Below, one piece after another: positions 1 to 7,316 of a stretch of 64,000 bases of DNA. Both the position numbers and the translations under genes were made by a program. The notes below the pieces were generated by a model that saw nothing but the letters and a program-made list of their open reading frames with translations, was not told the origin of the DNA and ran no database searches. Source of the stretch: Lachnospiraceae bacterium (GTDB lineage: Bacteria; Bacillota; Clostridia; Lachnospirales; Lachnospiraceae); contig JAEEMP010000125.1 of the NCBI GenBank assembly GCA_016283275.1, positions 1-64,000 of the forward strand, in the 5' to 3' direction. Numbering within the stretch: the stretch's first letter is position 1; every line of letters starts with the position of its first letter.

Positions 1-366
1 CATTACACCACCGCATACGATCTTTATCTGATCTTTAATGAGGCCATCAATAACAGCCTTCTTATGGAAGTAATCCAGTGCAACGATTATTCAACCGTTA
101 TACATTCGAAAAACGGAAGCGAAAAGCAGGTTTCGTCGAGAAACACCAATCAGTATTTTATAGGTAATTTTTCCGCCCCCTCCGGTATTACGATCGTCGG
201 CGGAAAGACCGGAACCACGACCGATGCGGGACACTGTCTCATCATTTTGGTAAGAAACACCGACTCAAAACCATATATTGCTTTAGTGCTCGGCGCGCCG
301 ACAACCGAAGGCTTATATAATGAAATGAGTGAAATGTTAAAATTATGTGAAGTATCATCAAATTAA
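1..366 (+). CDS. D-alanyl-D-alanine carboxypeptidase, C-terminal part (5' end outside window)
   Basis: The reading frame is open from base 1 (it reads HYTTAYDLYLIF before the first Met at 64), so this is the 3' part of a larger gene cut by the window edge. It contains the KTG triad motif in GGKTGTTTDAG, the third active-site motif of serine D,D-peptidases (peptidase S11, PBP5/DacF type), in which it is followed by the usual short strand and a hydrophobic LIILVRN segment. These enzymes trim the terminal D-Ala from peptidoglycan stem peptides outside the membrane. The SxxK and SxN motifs would lie upstream. No C-terminal PBP5 anchoring domain is present, since the protein ends about 50 residues after KTG, as in short secreted forms. 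Confidence 0.85.
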   Translation, partial: HYTTAYDLYLIFNEAINNSLLMEVIQCNDYSTVIHSKNGSEKQVSSRNTNQYFIGNFSAPSGITIVGGKTGTTTDAGHCLIILVRNTDSKPYIALVLGAPTTEGLYNEMSEMLKLCEVSSN

Positions 367-388
367 GGATTAACTGTCCAAATTAAGG

Positions 389-417
389 TTGTTTTTTGTA
401 CTTCCATAACTTATAAT
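389..417 (+). promoter_or_regulatory. Predicted sigma-A promoter for the P-loop-like gene
   Basis: TTGTTT (389-394), a 17-base spacer, then a consensus TATAAT (412-417). It lies 36 bases before the start codon at 453. Confidence 0.6.
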
Positions 418-452
418 GTTCATAAGAAATTTTACTTTCAGGAGGGTTTCCA

Positions 453-872
453 ATGGTTCAGTTAATTGTAGGCGAAAAGGGTAAAGGAAAGACCAAGCAC
501 CTGCTCGAAAAAGTAAATAGCGAAGTTAAAACAGTATCGGGTAACATCGTTTATTTGGACAGAAGCACCAAGCACATGTATGAGTTAAATAACAAAGTGC
601 GTCTTATCGATGTATCCGATTATTTTATTGATTCCGGTAATGAATTTTTAGGTTATATAGCCGGCATAATCGCTTCGGATCACGATCTTCAGCAAATGTA
701 TTTTGACGGATTTTTGGCTATGTCGGGTACCAAGCTTGAAGAGTTTGAAGCAGCGGTTGCTAAACTTGAGAAGTATTCAGAGAAATTTGGGGTTGACTTT
801 ATTCTTTCCGTTTCGGTAAACGAGAAGGACCTTCCGGAAACACTTAAATCGAAGATAATCATTTCTTTATAA
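453..872 (+). CDS. Small conserved protein with a Walker A-like loop
   Basis: A protein of 139 residues starting behind a strong GGAGGG ribosome binding site. Residues 7-14 (GEKGKGKT) fit the Walker A pattern GxxxxGKT exactly, and residues 32-37 (NIVYLD) could be a following beta strand. No convincing Walker B or switch motif is seen, and the length is too short for a complete standard P-loop NTPase. The C-terminal half is predicted helical and acidic. From memory, similar small proteins in Lachnospiraceae are often labelled as PilT-like, but nothing here shows a pilus role. It stands just upstream of an HlyD-like gene and the yggS-sepF division genes, separated from them by a hairpin. Function unknown; nucleotide binding is an inference from one motif. 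Confidence 0.75.
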   Translation: MVQLIVGEKGKGKTKHLLEKVNSEVKTVSGNIVYLDRSTKHMYELNNKVRLIDVSDYFIDSGNEFLGYIAGIIASDHDLQQMYFDGFLAMSGTKLEEFEAAVAKLEKYSEKFGVDFILSVSVNEKDLPETLKSKIIISL

Positions 873-888
873 GATATCGCCCAATACC

Positions 889-918
889 AAAGCCTCGGCG
901 TAACTCGCCGAGGCTTTT
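889..918 (+). terminator. Rho-independent terminator
   Basis: An 11-bp GC-rich stem (AAGCCTCGGCG, 890-900, with its complement at 906-916) and a five-base loop, followed by only TTTT. It ends 12 bases before the next start codon, so it may act as an attenuator for the HlyD-like gene. Confidence 0.8.
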
Positions 919-930
919 AAATGAGATTAC

Positions 931-2349
931 ATGAGATCAGACAAACAGATAGCACAATTTCATAAGGCACATCACTTAAATCTGGGAATACTTGTATTCG
1001 CATTTATTTTGGTGTACGTGATCGTCTGCATAATCTTAAGTTCCAAAGAAAGCAAGATCGTAGGATATCAGGTCAAAAACGGAACTCTTTCCGAAAACAG
1101 GATCTATACCGGCATTGCGCTTCGAGACGAATATCCCGTATTTTCCGAAGCAACGGGATATGTTTCTTTATTCGTAAGAGAAGGCGAACGTGTCGCTTAT
1201 AACGATACGATATATGCCATCGACGAAACCGGAAAACTTTCCGACCTTACCGAAAAAGATCCGAACACGTCCACAACATTGTCAAACACGGAATTAAACT
1301 CCTTAAAGCAGGAGATAATGCTCTTTTCAAAAGAATTTAACGAGAAAAATTTTGAAGATGCGCTCATATTTGAAAATTCCGTTTCGGAAGGCATGAAGAG
1401 GCTGGAAAACAGAGAGCTTCTTTTGTCCATTGACGAAATAAATTCAATGCACATAAACGACATCATCAATTTCTATAAATCAAAAAATGCCGGAATTGTG
1501 AGCTATTTTCTGGACGGTTATGAAATGAAATCCCCCGAAAGTCTCACAAAAGACGACTTTGATACGGATAAATACGAAAGTAAATTTGTGTTAAACGATG
1601 ACATGATCGAAGCAGGTTCTTTTGTATATAAATATACCAACAACGAAAACTGGTCTTTATGCATCCTCGTACCCACCGAAGAACTCAAACGTTTGGCCGA
1701 AGGGGAATATGTGGAGGTTTCTTTCTTGAAAACCCAGACGAAATCCTGGGGAAAGATCCATATTGTCAATCAGACGGATGAGTACGGCATTGTCCAGCTT
1801 TCTTTTACCAATTCTATGGTAACCTTTGCACCGGAAAGATTTGTGGAGATCGAGCTTTTGGTAGAAGAAGATACGGGACTTAAAGTTCCCAATTCATCGA
1901 TAGCAGTCAATAATTTCTTCCTTATCGACAAGGATTTTGTATTTATAGGCGGTAACAATTCAAATTACGGTGTAAACCGTCAGGTCATATCCGAATCCGG
2001 CAACATAGCCACAAAATTTACCGAAGTGACCATATATGACGAAACGGAAGAAGAGTATTACGTTTCAATGAGCGGATTATCGGCGGGAGATGTTTTGCTG
2101 TATGTGGAACCCGAAGGCGGTTCACCTACCGCATCGGACGGAAAGACCACTTTCACCGTTGGCAAGCAGGGTACTTTGACCGGTGTTTACAACATCAATA
2201 AGGGATATGCCGATTTTAAGCAGATCGAAGTTTTATACTCAAACGACGAATACTCAATAGTTAAATCGAACTCAGCCGTCGGTTTAAGAGCCTATGACTA
2301 TATAGCGCTTGACTCATCGGTTGTCACTGATAAGGACTTCGTATATTGA
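931..2349 (+). CDS. HlyD-like membrane-anchored adaptor protein
   Basis: A protein of 472 residues with a short cytoplasmic tail, one membrane segment at about residues 17-37, and a large extracytoplasmic part. The sequence after the membrane segment (ATGYVSLFVREGERV near residue 75) looks like the lipoyl/barrel-sandwich half motif of HlyD/membrane-fusion proteins, with a second beta-rich domain around 240-310 and a C-terminal beta domain. No ABC or MFS transporter partner is adjacent. An in-frame stop at 922-924 makes 931 the first possible ATG; no good ribosome binding site is visible, and the preceding terminator sits only 12 bases upstream. The next gene, yggS, starts two bases after its stop, so they are probably cotranslated. 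A role in envelope or division is suggested only by neighbours. Confidence 0.7.
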   Translation: MRSDKQIAQFHKAHHLNLGILVFAFILVYVIVCIILSSKESKIVGYQVKNGTLSENRIYTGIALRDEYPVFSEATGYVSLFVREGERVAYNDTIYAIDETGKLSDLTEKDPNTSTTLSNTELNSLKQEIMLFSKEFNEKNFEDALIFENSVSEGMKRLENRELLLSIDEINSMHINDIINFYKSKNAGIVSYFLDGYEMKSPESLTKDDFDTDKYESKFVLNDDMIEAGSFVYKYTNNENWSLCILVPTEELKRLAEGEYVEVSFLKTQTKSWGKIHIVNQTDEYGIVQLSFTNSMVTFAPERFVEIELLVEEDTGLKVPNSSIAVNNFFLIDKDFVFIGGNNSNYGVNRQVISESGNIATKFTEVTIYDETEEEYYVSMSGLSAGDVLLYVEPEGGSPTASDGKTTFTVGKQGTLTGVYNINKGYADFKQIEVLYSNDEYSIVKSNSAVGLRAYDYIALDSSVVTDKDFVY

Positions 2350-2350
2350 T

Positions 2351-3052
2351 ATGAACGAAAGAACGATAAAAGAAAACCTTGATACGGTACTCAATAACAT
2401 TGACAAAGCATGTAAAGTATCAAAAAGAAACGCTTCCGACGTGACTTTGATCGCGGTCACCAAGACAAAACCTGTTGAAATGCTGCTTGAAGCATACGAT
2501 CACGGCATAAGGGATTTTGGTGAAAACAAGGTTCAGGAACTTGTCGACAAATACGACAAAGTGCCTAAAGATGCCCGTTTTCACATGATCGGCCATCTTC
2601 AGAAAAATAAAGTCAAATATCTCATCGGCAAGACCGTTTTGATCCACAGTGTCGATTCTTTTGAGCTTGCCGGAGTCATCGAAAAGGAATCCGCTAAGCA
2701 AAATACGGTTACCGATATATTGATAGAAATCAACGTTGCAAATGAAGAGACGAAGTTCGGGATCCGTTCGGAAGAACTAAAAAAACTCTATGATCAGATA
2801 AAAGAACTTAAGCATATCCGTGTACGCGGTCTTATGACGATTGCACCATATGTAGACGATCCCGAAGAAAATCGTCAATATTTTGTTGAATTACACAATT
2901 TACTCATTGACATGAGAGATGAAAACATTGATAATAATTCTATGGATATTTTGTCCATGGGTATGACGAACGATTATATGGTTGCGGTTGAAGAAGGGGC
3001 AACATATGTAAGAGTAGGTACCGGAATTTTTGGGGAAAGAAACAGACCGTAA
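2351..3052 (+). CDS. yggS: YggS-family PLP-binding protein
   Basis: A protein of 233 residues of the YggS/PROSC/YlmE family, PLP-binding proteins with an alanine-racemase-like barrel that keep pyridoxal phosphate homeostasis without a known reaction of their own. The PLP-lysine region is visible in LIAVTKTKPVE near the N-terminus, followed by DFGENKVQEL and HMIGHLQKNKVKYL, then LSMGMTNDYMVAVEEGATYVRVGTGIFG at the end, which binds the phosphate. The ATG at 2351 was chosen over the upstream ATG at 2309 because it matches the usual N-terminus and follows the previous stop directly. In Firmicutes yggS (ylmE) commonly precedes sepF (ylmF), exactly as here. Confidence 0.93.
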   Translation: MNERTIKENLDTVLNNIDKACKVSKRNASDVTLIAVTKTKPVEMLLEAYDHGIRDFGENKVQELVDKYDKVPKDARFHMIGHLQKNKVKYLIGKTVLIHSVDSFELAGVIEKESAKQNTVTDILIEINVANEETKFGIRSEELKKLYDQIKELKHIRVRGLMTIAPYVDDPEENRQYFVELHNLLIDMRDENIDNNSMDILSMGMTNDYMVAVEEGATYVRVGTGIFGERNRP

Positions 3053-3062
3053 GGAGAATGCT

Positions 3063-3533
3063 ATGAGTGTAATTGACAAGTTTATGTCGTTCATGAATGT
3101 TAATGACGATGAAGAAGGAACAGAATATACCGAATACGAAAACGACGATTACGAAGAACAGGATGCAGCGCCCGCTAAGGACGTTTTGACAGAAGATAAC
3201 AGGATTCGTTCTTTTGCACCAAGATCAAATACGAAAGGAAAGAAAATGGCTTCAGGACAGGATAACGCATCCGTATGCGTATTTAAACCCACTAATGTTT
3301 CCGAATCAAGAGAGATCACACAGACGCTCCGCGAGAATAAAACAGTCGTTTTAAATCTTGAAGATGCAGATGACATGTCAGCACAGAGGATCCTGGATTT
3401 CACATCGGGTTCATGCTTCGCTCTTGACGGCACATTACAGAAAATTTCAAATTACATTTTCATTGTTACCCCCAAGAGTGTAGACATTTCAGGTGACCTT
3501 CAGGATACGATAGCCGAATCTTTCGGAGTATAA
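3063..3533 (+). CDS. sepF: Cell division protein SepF
   Basis: A protein of 156 residues, matching SepF (YlmF), the FtsZ-binding protein that bundles FtsZ filaments and anchors them to the membrane. The N-terminal helix (MSVIDKFMSFMNV) fits the SepF membrane-targeting amphipathic helix, followed by an acidic linker rich in Glu/Asp/Tyr (residues 18-60), and the globular SepF domain from about residue 70 with VVLNLEDADDMSAQRILDFTSG, the most conserved segment. The ATG at 3063 is preceded by AAGGAG at 3051-3056, which overlaps the yggS stop; this favours it over earlier in-frame codons. A strong terminator follows. Confidence 0.95.
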   Translation: MSVIDKFMSFMNVNDDEEGTEYTEYENDDYEEQDAAPAKDVLTEDNRIRSFAPRSNTKGKKMASGQDNASVCVFKPTNVSESREITQTLRENKTVVLNLEDADDMSAQRILDFTSGSCFALDGTLQKISNYIFIVTPKSVDISGDLQDTIAESFGV

Positions 3534-3550
3534 ATATTTAGTTTTTAATT

Positions 3551-3581
3551 ATCCTGTCACATTAAGTGGCAGGATTTTTTT
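3551..3581 (+). terminator. Rho-independent terminator after sepF
   Basis: Ten-base stem (ATCCTGTCAC, 3551-3560, with GTGGCAGGAT at 3565-3574, one G-T pair), five-base loop, then a run of seven T. Confidence 0.92.
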
Positions 3582-3592
3582 AGGGAAAAATC

Positions 3593-4693
3593 ATGGATAA
3601 CATCAAGAACATTACTATTACCGAAGAAAATACCAAGACTTACGATATCGTTTTTGACACAGATTTTGATCCGTTACCGGATATGGTCAAAGAACTGGCT
3701 CCCAAAGCCGATAAATTATTGATCGTAAGCGACTCCAACGTTGCAAAGATATATCTCAATGAAGTTAAAGCCTTATTTGACTTAAAGGTTTATACTTTTG
3801 TATTCAACGCAGGCGAAGCCAATAAAAACGAAGAAACGTTAAAGGAGATCATCAATGCCTTATATGAGGCTAAATTTTCCCGTTCGGATGTGATCCTTTC
3901 GTTAGGCGGCGGTGTTGTCTCCGATATGACGGGTTTTGCGGCGAGTATATATATGAGGGGTATCAAGCATGTAATATGCCCCACAACGCTTTTATCGATG
4001 GCGGATGCTTCCGTGGGAGCCAAGACCGCGATCGACTATAACGGTAAAAAGAATCTGATCGGTGCATTTTATAATCCGTCTTTGATATATATGAACTTAA
4101 GTACGCTTAATTCACTTCCCGCAAGGGAATATTATGCAGGGTTTGCGGAGATCATGAAAGCGGGCCTTATCAAAGATGATAAGTTTTATATGTGGCTTAT
4201 CGACAATATGTATGAAATATGCGAAAAAGATCCCGAAACGATGGCAAAAATGTTATATACCGCGATCAATATAAAGAAGGCGGTCGTAGAAAAGGATCTG
4301 TATGAGACCACCGGAGAAAGAATGCTCCTTAATCTCGGCCACACTGTCGGACATGGTATAGAAAGCGTGTTGGGCAGCGAATATATCCACGGTGAATGCG
4401 TAAGTTTGGGATGCGTTGCCGCTGCGTATATTTCATCAAAGCTTAACTACATAGATTCCGATGTATACTACGAGATCCGTGATATGTTCGTGCCCTTTTA
4501 TCTGCCAATATCCATCGAAACGGATAAGATCGACGAGATCATCAATGCCGTATATTACGATAAAAAGAACGCATTGGGCAAGATAAGAATGGTCTTACTT
4601 AACAGGATCGGAGATGCCTTTGTATTTGATGATGTTTCGGAAGAGCTTGTAAGAGAAGCTCTTAATGAACTAAATTTTAAAGAGGAAGGTTAA
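3593..4693 (+). CDS. aroB: 3-dehydroquinate synthase
   Basis: A protein of 366 residues of full AroB length. AroB converts DAHP to 3-dehydroquinate, the second step of the shikimate pathway, using NAD and a divalent metal. Visible features are the NAD-binding GGGVVSDMTGFAAS with the preceding LSLGG, the PTTLLSMADASVGAKTAID segment, NLIGAFYNP, and the metal ligands in the C-terminal half: GERMLLNLGHTVGHGIE (two His) and EYIHGECVSLG (His). No other shikimate gene is nearby, so it is an orphan inserted between sepF and lspA, probably cotranscribed with lspA, which starts two bases after its stop. Confidence 0.95.
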   Translation: MDNIKNITITEENTKTYDIVFDTDFDPLPDMVKELAPKADKLLIVSDSNVAKIYLNEVKALFDLKVYTFVFNAGEANKNEETLKEIINALYEAKFSRSDVILSLGGGVVSDMTGFAASIYMRGIKHVICPTTLLSMADASVGAKTAIDYNGKKNLIGAFYNPSLIYMNLSTLNSLPAREYYAGFAEIMKAGLIKDDKFYMWLIDNMYEICEKDPETMAKMLYTAINIKKAVVEKDLYETTGERMLLNLGHTVGHGIESVLGSEYIHGECVSLGCVAAAYISSKLNYIDSDVYYEIRDMFVPFYLPISIETDKIDEIINAVYYDKKNALGKIRMVLLNRIGDAFVFDDVSEELVREALNELNFKEEG

Positions 4694-4694
4694 T

Positions 4695-5261
4695 ATGGCT
4701 TCCGCTAAGGAGAAGAAAAAGAAGAATCCGAAAAAACCGGTAAATATAAATCCGATGATCTGGGCAGATATATCCATTATAGCTGTCATTATTGTTTTGG
4801 ATCGCATTATCAAGATCTATGCAACAAGCAGGCTTAAAGATCATCCCGGTATTTCAGTTATAAAATCGGTACTGGAGCTTACATATCTTGAAAATACCGG
4901 TGCGGCGTTCGGGCTGCTTAAGGGCCAGCGTTCTTTCTTTATCTTTGTTTCCGCTTTGATATTCATTGCGGTGATCTTTCTGTTTTACAAAATGCCCCAC
5001 AAGAAGAAATTCCGCATGGCTCATATCGCCCTTTCAATGCTCACCGGCGGGATCGCCGGGAACCTTATCGACCGAATTTTTTACAACTACGTAATCGATT
5101 ATATTTATTTCAGTTCCATACATTTTCCGATCTTTAATATAGCCGATTTCTTTGTATCGGTCGCCACGGTCATAATCATTGTTCTTTTACTTTTCGTATA
5201 TACGGAAGACGATCTTAATTTCCTGCGTATTACCGAAAAGAAGTTGAGGGATATCAAATAA
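4695..5261 (+). CDS. lspA: Lipoprotein signal peptidase (signal peptidase II)
   Basis: A protein of 188 residues with a Lys-rich N-terminal extension of about 20 residues before the first membrane segment. Four membrane helices are evident. LspA family motifs are present: LELTYLENTGAAFGLL, GGIAGNLIDRIFYNYVIDY (first catalytic Asp region) and FNIADFFVS (second catalytic Asp). It cleaves signal peptides of prolipoproteins at the membrane after lipid attachment. The order lspA-rluD is the same as in Bacillus subtilis (lspA-ylyB), and the lspA stop overlaps the rluD start by one base (TAATG). Confidence 0.95.
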   Translation: MASAKEKKKKNPKKPVNINPMIWADISIIAVIIVLDRIIKIYATSRLKDHPGISVIKSVLELTYLENTGAAFGLLKGQRSFFIFVSALIFIAVIFLFYKMPHKKKFRMAHIALSMLTGGIAGNLIDRIFYNYVIDYIYFSSIHFPIFNIADFFVSVATVIIIVLLLFVYTEDDLNFLRITEKKLRDIK

Positions 5262-6181
5262 TGCCGCTTATCTCGTTGATCGTATCCGCCGAAGAAGAGG
5301 GCGAACGAATTGACAAATATCTGAATGCATCGCTTGAAGATCTTTCCAGATCATACATCCAGAAACAGATCGCGGATAACCGTCTGTTTGTCAATGATAA
5401 TCCTGTAAGATCAAATTACAGGATCAAAGCTGATGACAATATTTCTTTTGAGATCCCGGAAAACATCGTTCCCGATATCAAACCCGAAAACATACCGATC
5501 GACATCGTATATGAGGATGAAGACGTATGTATAGTCAATAAACCTCAAGGCATGGTCGTACACCCCGCAAACGGACATTTTAATGGTACGCTCGTAAATG
5601 CATTAATGTATCATTTAGACGGCCGTTTAAGCGGTATAAACGGGGTTTTAAGGCCCGGTATAGTGCACAGGATTGATAAAGACACTTCGGGGCTTTTGAT
5701 AATATGCAAAAACGATAACTCTCATATAAAAATATCGGAACAGCTTAAAGATCACAGCTGTATGCGCACATATCATGCGATCGTACACGGAAATATCGAA
5801 AATGACGAGTTTACAGTCGACGAACCTATAGGCCGAAGCGATAAAGACAGAAAGAAAATGGCCGTTAAACAAGGCGGAAAACAGGCTGTTACACATATTA
5901 AAGTGATCGAACGCTTTAAAGGTTATACATATGTGGAATGTAAGCTTGAAACCGGCAGAACTCACCAGATCAGAGTTCATATGGCTTATATAAATCATCC
6001 GTTGGTGGGAGATAAGGTATACAATACGATAAAAGAACCGTTTGAAACTGCCGGCCAGCAATTGCATGCGAAAACGATAGGGTTTAAAAGCCCTACAACG
6101 GGTGAATTTAAGTTATTTGACAGCGACTTGCCCGAATATTTTCAAAAAACTCTCGAAATAATAAGAAGAAAGTTTACATAA
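5261..6181 (+). CDS. rluD: RluD-family 23S rRNA pseudouridine synthase
   Basis: A protein of 306 residues with an N-terminal S4 RNA-binding domain (residues about 14-75, ERIDKYLNASLEDLSRSYIQ) and a C-terminal pseudouridine synthase domain. The catalytic aspartate is in GIVHRIDKDTSGLL, and TGRTHQIRVHMAYINHPLVGD is the second conserved family motif. RluD-type enzymes modify uridines in 23S rRNA helix 69; the exact target here is inferred from the family. The start codon overlaps the lspA stop, so translation is coupled. Confidence 0.92.
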   Translation: MPLISLIVSAEEEGERIDKYLNASLEDLSRSYIQKQIADNRLFVNDNPVRSNYRIKADDNISFEIPENIVPDIKPENIPIDIVYEDEDVCIVNKPQGMVVHPANGHFNGTLVNALMYHLDGRLSGINGVLRPGIVHRIDKDTSGLLIICKNDNSHIKISEQLKDHSCMRTYHAIVHGNIENDEFTVDEPIGRSDKDRKKMAVKQGGKQAVTHIKVIERFKGYTYVECKLETGRTHQIRVHMAYINHPLVGDKVYNTIKEPFETAGQQLHAKTIGFKSPTTGEFKLFDSDLPEYFQKTLEIIRRKFT

Positions 6182-6196
6182 AATAGTTTTTTAATG

Positions 6197-6237
6197 TTGA
6201 GGTTGACATAAATATTTTATGTTAACCTCAATTTTTT
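6197..6237 (+). terminator. Rho-independent terminator after rluD
   Basis: A long stem of about 16 bases (TTGAGGTTGACATAAA, 6197-6212, with its near-complement at 6216-6231) followed by TTTTTT at 6232-6237. Confidence 0.88.
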
Positions 6238-6238
6238 A

Positions 6239-6267
6239 TTGAAAAAATATTTAATCTATTGTATAAT
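6239..6267 (+). promoter_or_regulatory. Predicted sigma-A promoter for the cytidylate-kinase-like gene
   Basis: TTGAAA (6239-6244), 17-base spacer, TATAAT (6262-6267). It starts immediately after the T-run of the preceding terminator and 46 bases before the start codon. Confidence 0.75.
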
Positions 6268-6312
6268 AAATTCAAAGAATTATCTGATAATTCCGCCGAA
6301 AGGGGGCATACT

Positions 6313-6948
6313 ATGAAAACCATTATCACAATAGGACGTCAATACGGATCGGCCGGTCATGAGATCGGCAGAAAGGTTGCCGAATACTTCAATATTAATT
6401 TCTGTGATAAGGAAATCCTTACAAGAGCCGCAAAAGATTCGGGATTTTGCGAAGAGATGATCCAGCACCATGATGAAAGGCCCACAAATTCATTTTTGTA
6501 TAATCTGGTCATGGATACATATTCATTTGGCTACAATTCATCAAGTTTTGTAGATATGCCTATAAGCCATAAAGTATTTTTGGCTCAATTTGATGCAATC
6601 AAAGCGCTTGCCGACGAAGGTCCGTGTGTATTCGTAGGCCGTTGCGCCGATTATGCGTTAAGTGACTATAAAAACGTATTAAACCTGTTTATATTCGCAA
6701 ACGATGAATTTAAAGTAAAATACATCCTTGAACACAACGAAAACATCAAGACCGAAAAAGATGCAAGGGATTTCTATTTAAAGCAGGATAAACAAAGGCA
6801 AAGCTATTATAACTATTATTCATCAAAGAAATGGGGCCGCGCCGATACATACGATCTGTGTATCAATTCCGGAACCCTTGGGGTTGACGGCACGGTCAAC
6901 CTGATCATTCAATACATTGAAGATTTTGAAAAGAAAAATGCGGAATAG
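6313..6948 (+). CDS. Cytidylate kinase-like family protein
   Basis: A protein of 211 residues of the cytidylate-kinase-like P-loop family found across Clostridia. The N-terminus IITIGRQYGSAGHEIGRKVAEYF is the family's nucleotide-binding loop, related to GxxxSGKG of cytidylate kinase but with SAGHEIG. VFVGRCADYALSDY and the lid-like DKQRQSYYNYYSSKKWG region with Arg/Tyr follow. The family is distinct from the housekeeping CMP kinase and its substrate is not established. The ATG at 6313 follows AAAGGGGG and matches the family N-terminus; the earlier in-frame ATG at 6259 overlaps the promoter -10 and is unlikely. It is a single-gene transcript between its own promoter and the hairpin cluster downstream. 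Confidence 0.85.
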   Translation: MKTIITIGRQYGSAGHEIGRKVAEYFNINFCDKEILTRAAKDSGFCEEMIQHHDERPTNSFLYNLVMDTYSFGYNSSSFVDMPISHKVFLAQFDAIKALADEGPCVFVGRCADYALSDYKNVLNLFIFANDEFKVKYILEHNENIKTEKDARDFYLKQDKQRQSYYNYYSSKKWGRADTYDLCINSGTLGVDGTVNLIIQYIEDFEKKNAE

Positions 6949-7017
6949 AGGTGCCTATGGGCGTGTCACTCGAAAAATGAATAAATTCATTTTTCTCGTT
7001 CGCGGGCTTCGCCCTAT

Positions 7018-7081
7018 ATAAATAAAAATAACAATAGCCGGACTGATGTAAACATCGCCGGCTATATTTATTTTTATTTAT
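7018..7081. terminator. Long AT-armed hairpin, probable bidirectional terminator
   Basis: Left arm 7018-7041 and right arm 7058-7081 pair at 22 of 24 positions, with a GC-rich top (AGCCGG/CCGGCT) and arms of T or A runs on either strand. The loop holds a further small hairpin (GATG/CATC). Confidence 0.7.
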
Positions 7082-7179
7082 GCACGCCTCATTGCCAACG
7101 CGCATAGTGCGAATAGGCTAAGCGATTTAGTTTTATATGAATTTGATGAATGTAACGCTTAGCCTATCCACAAAGTCCT

Positions 7180-7257
7180 ACAGATTTAACGAAGTAGTTG
7201 GCGCCGTTGAAAAGCGGAAAATCGCTTTTCTCGGCGCCAACTATTCGTTAAATCTGT
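7180..7257. repeat. Near-perfect 78-base palindromic hairpin
   Basis: Left arm 7180-7206 and right arm 7232-7257 are perfectly complementary except for one bulged G at 7194. The loop 7207-7231 contains another perfect 8-bp stem, GAAAAGCG/CGCTTTTC, around a six-base loop. No T-run follows, so it is not an ordinary terminator. It could be a REP-like palindromic element or the core of a structured RNA. Confidence 0.75.
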
Positions 7258-7316
7258 CTTTTGCGAATAGATGAATATCGGGGTAAACCGGTCTCTCCAT
7301 CCGTTTTTTTACAAAA

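Larger units (their letters stand above)
6949..7316. other. Gene-free hairpin cluster between convergent genes
   Basis: This 368-base stretch holds no credible coding frame. It consists of four successive hairpins: A at 6956-7018 (outer TATGGGCG/CGCCCTATA, inner 11-bp GAAAAATGAAT/ATTCATTTTTC), B at 7018-7081 (22 of 24 bases paired), C at 7113-7167 (12-bp perfect stem, 31-base loop) and D at 7180-7257 (26-bp stem with one bulged G, plus an inner 8-bp stem). A direct repeat TGCGAATAG (7108-7116 and 7262-7270) brackets C and D. B probably serves as a terminator; the others are unexplained. Confidence 0.8.

Noticed and set aside
7186..7253. Hairpin D resembles an integron attC site: ATTTAAC at one end and GTTAAAT at the other, with a bulged G.
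   Set aside because: The arms pair without the unpaired spacers of attC, there is no gene cassette or integron integrase nearby, and RYYYAAC/GTTRRRY is short enough to occur by chance in any palindrome.
7108..7270. The 9-base direct repeat TGCGAATAG as a target site duplication of a small inserted element.
   Set aside because: The sequence between the repeats has no matching terminal inverted repeats at its borders and no known end motif; one 9-base repeat alone does not prove insertion.
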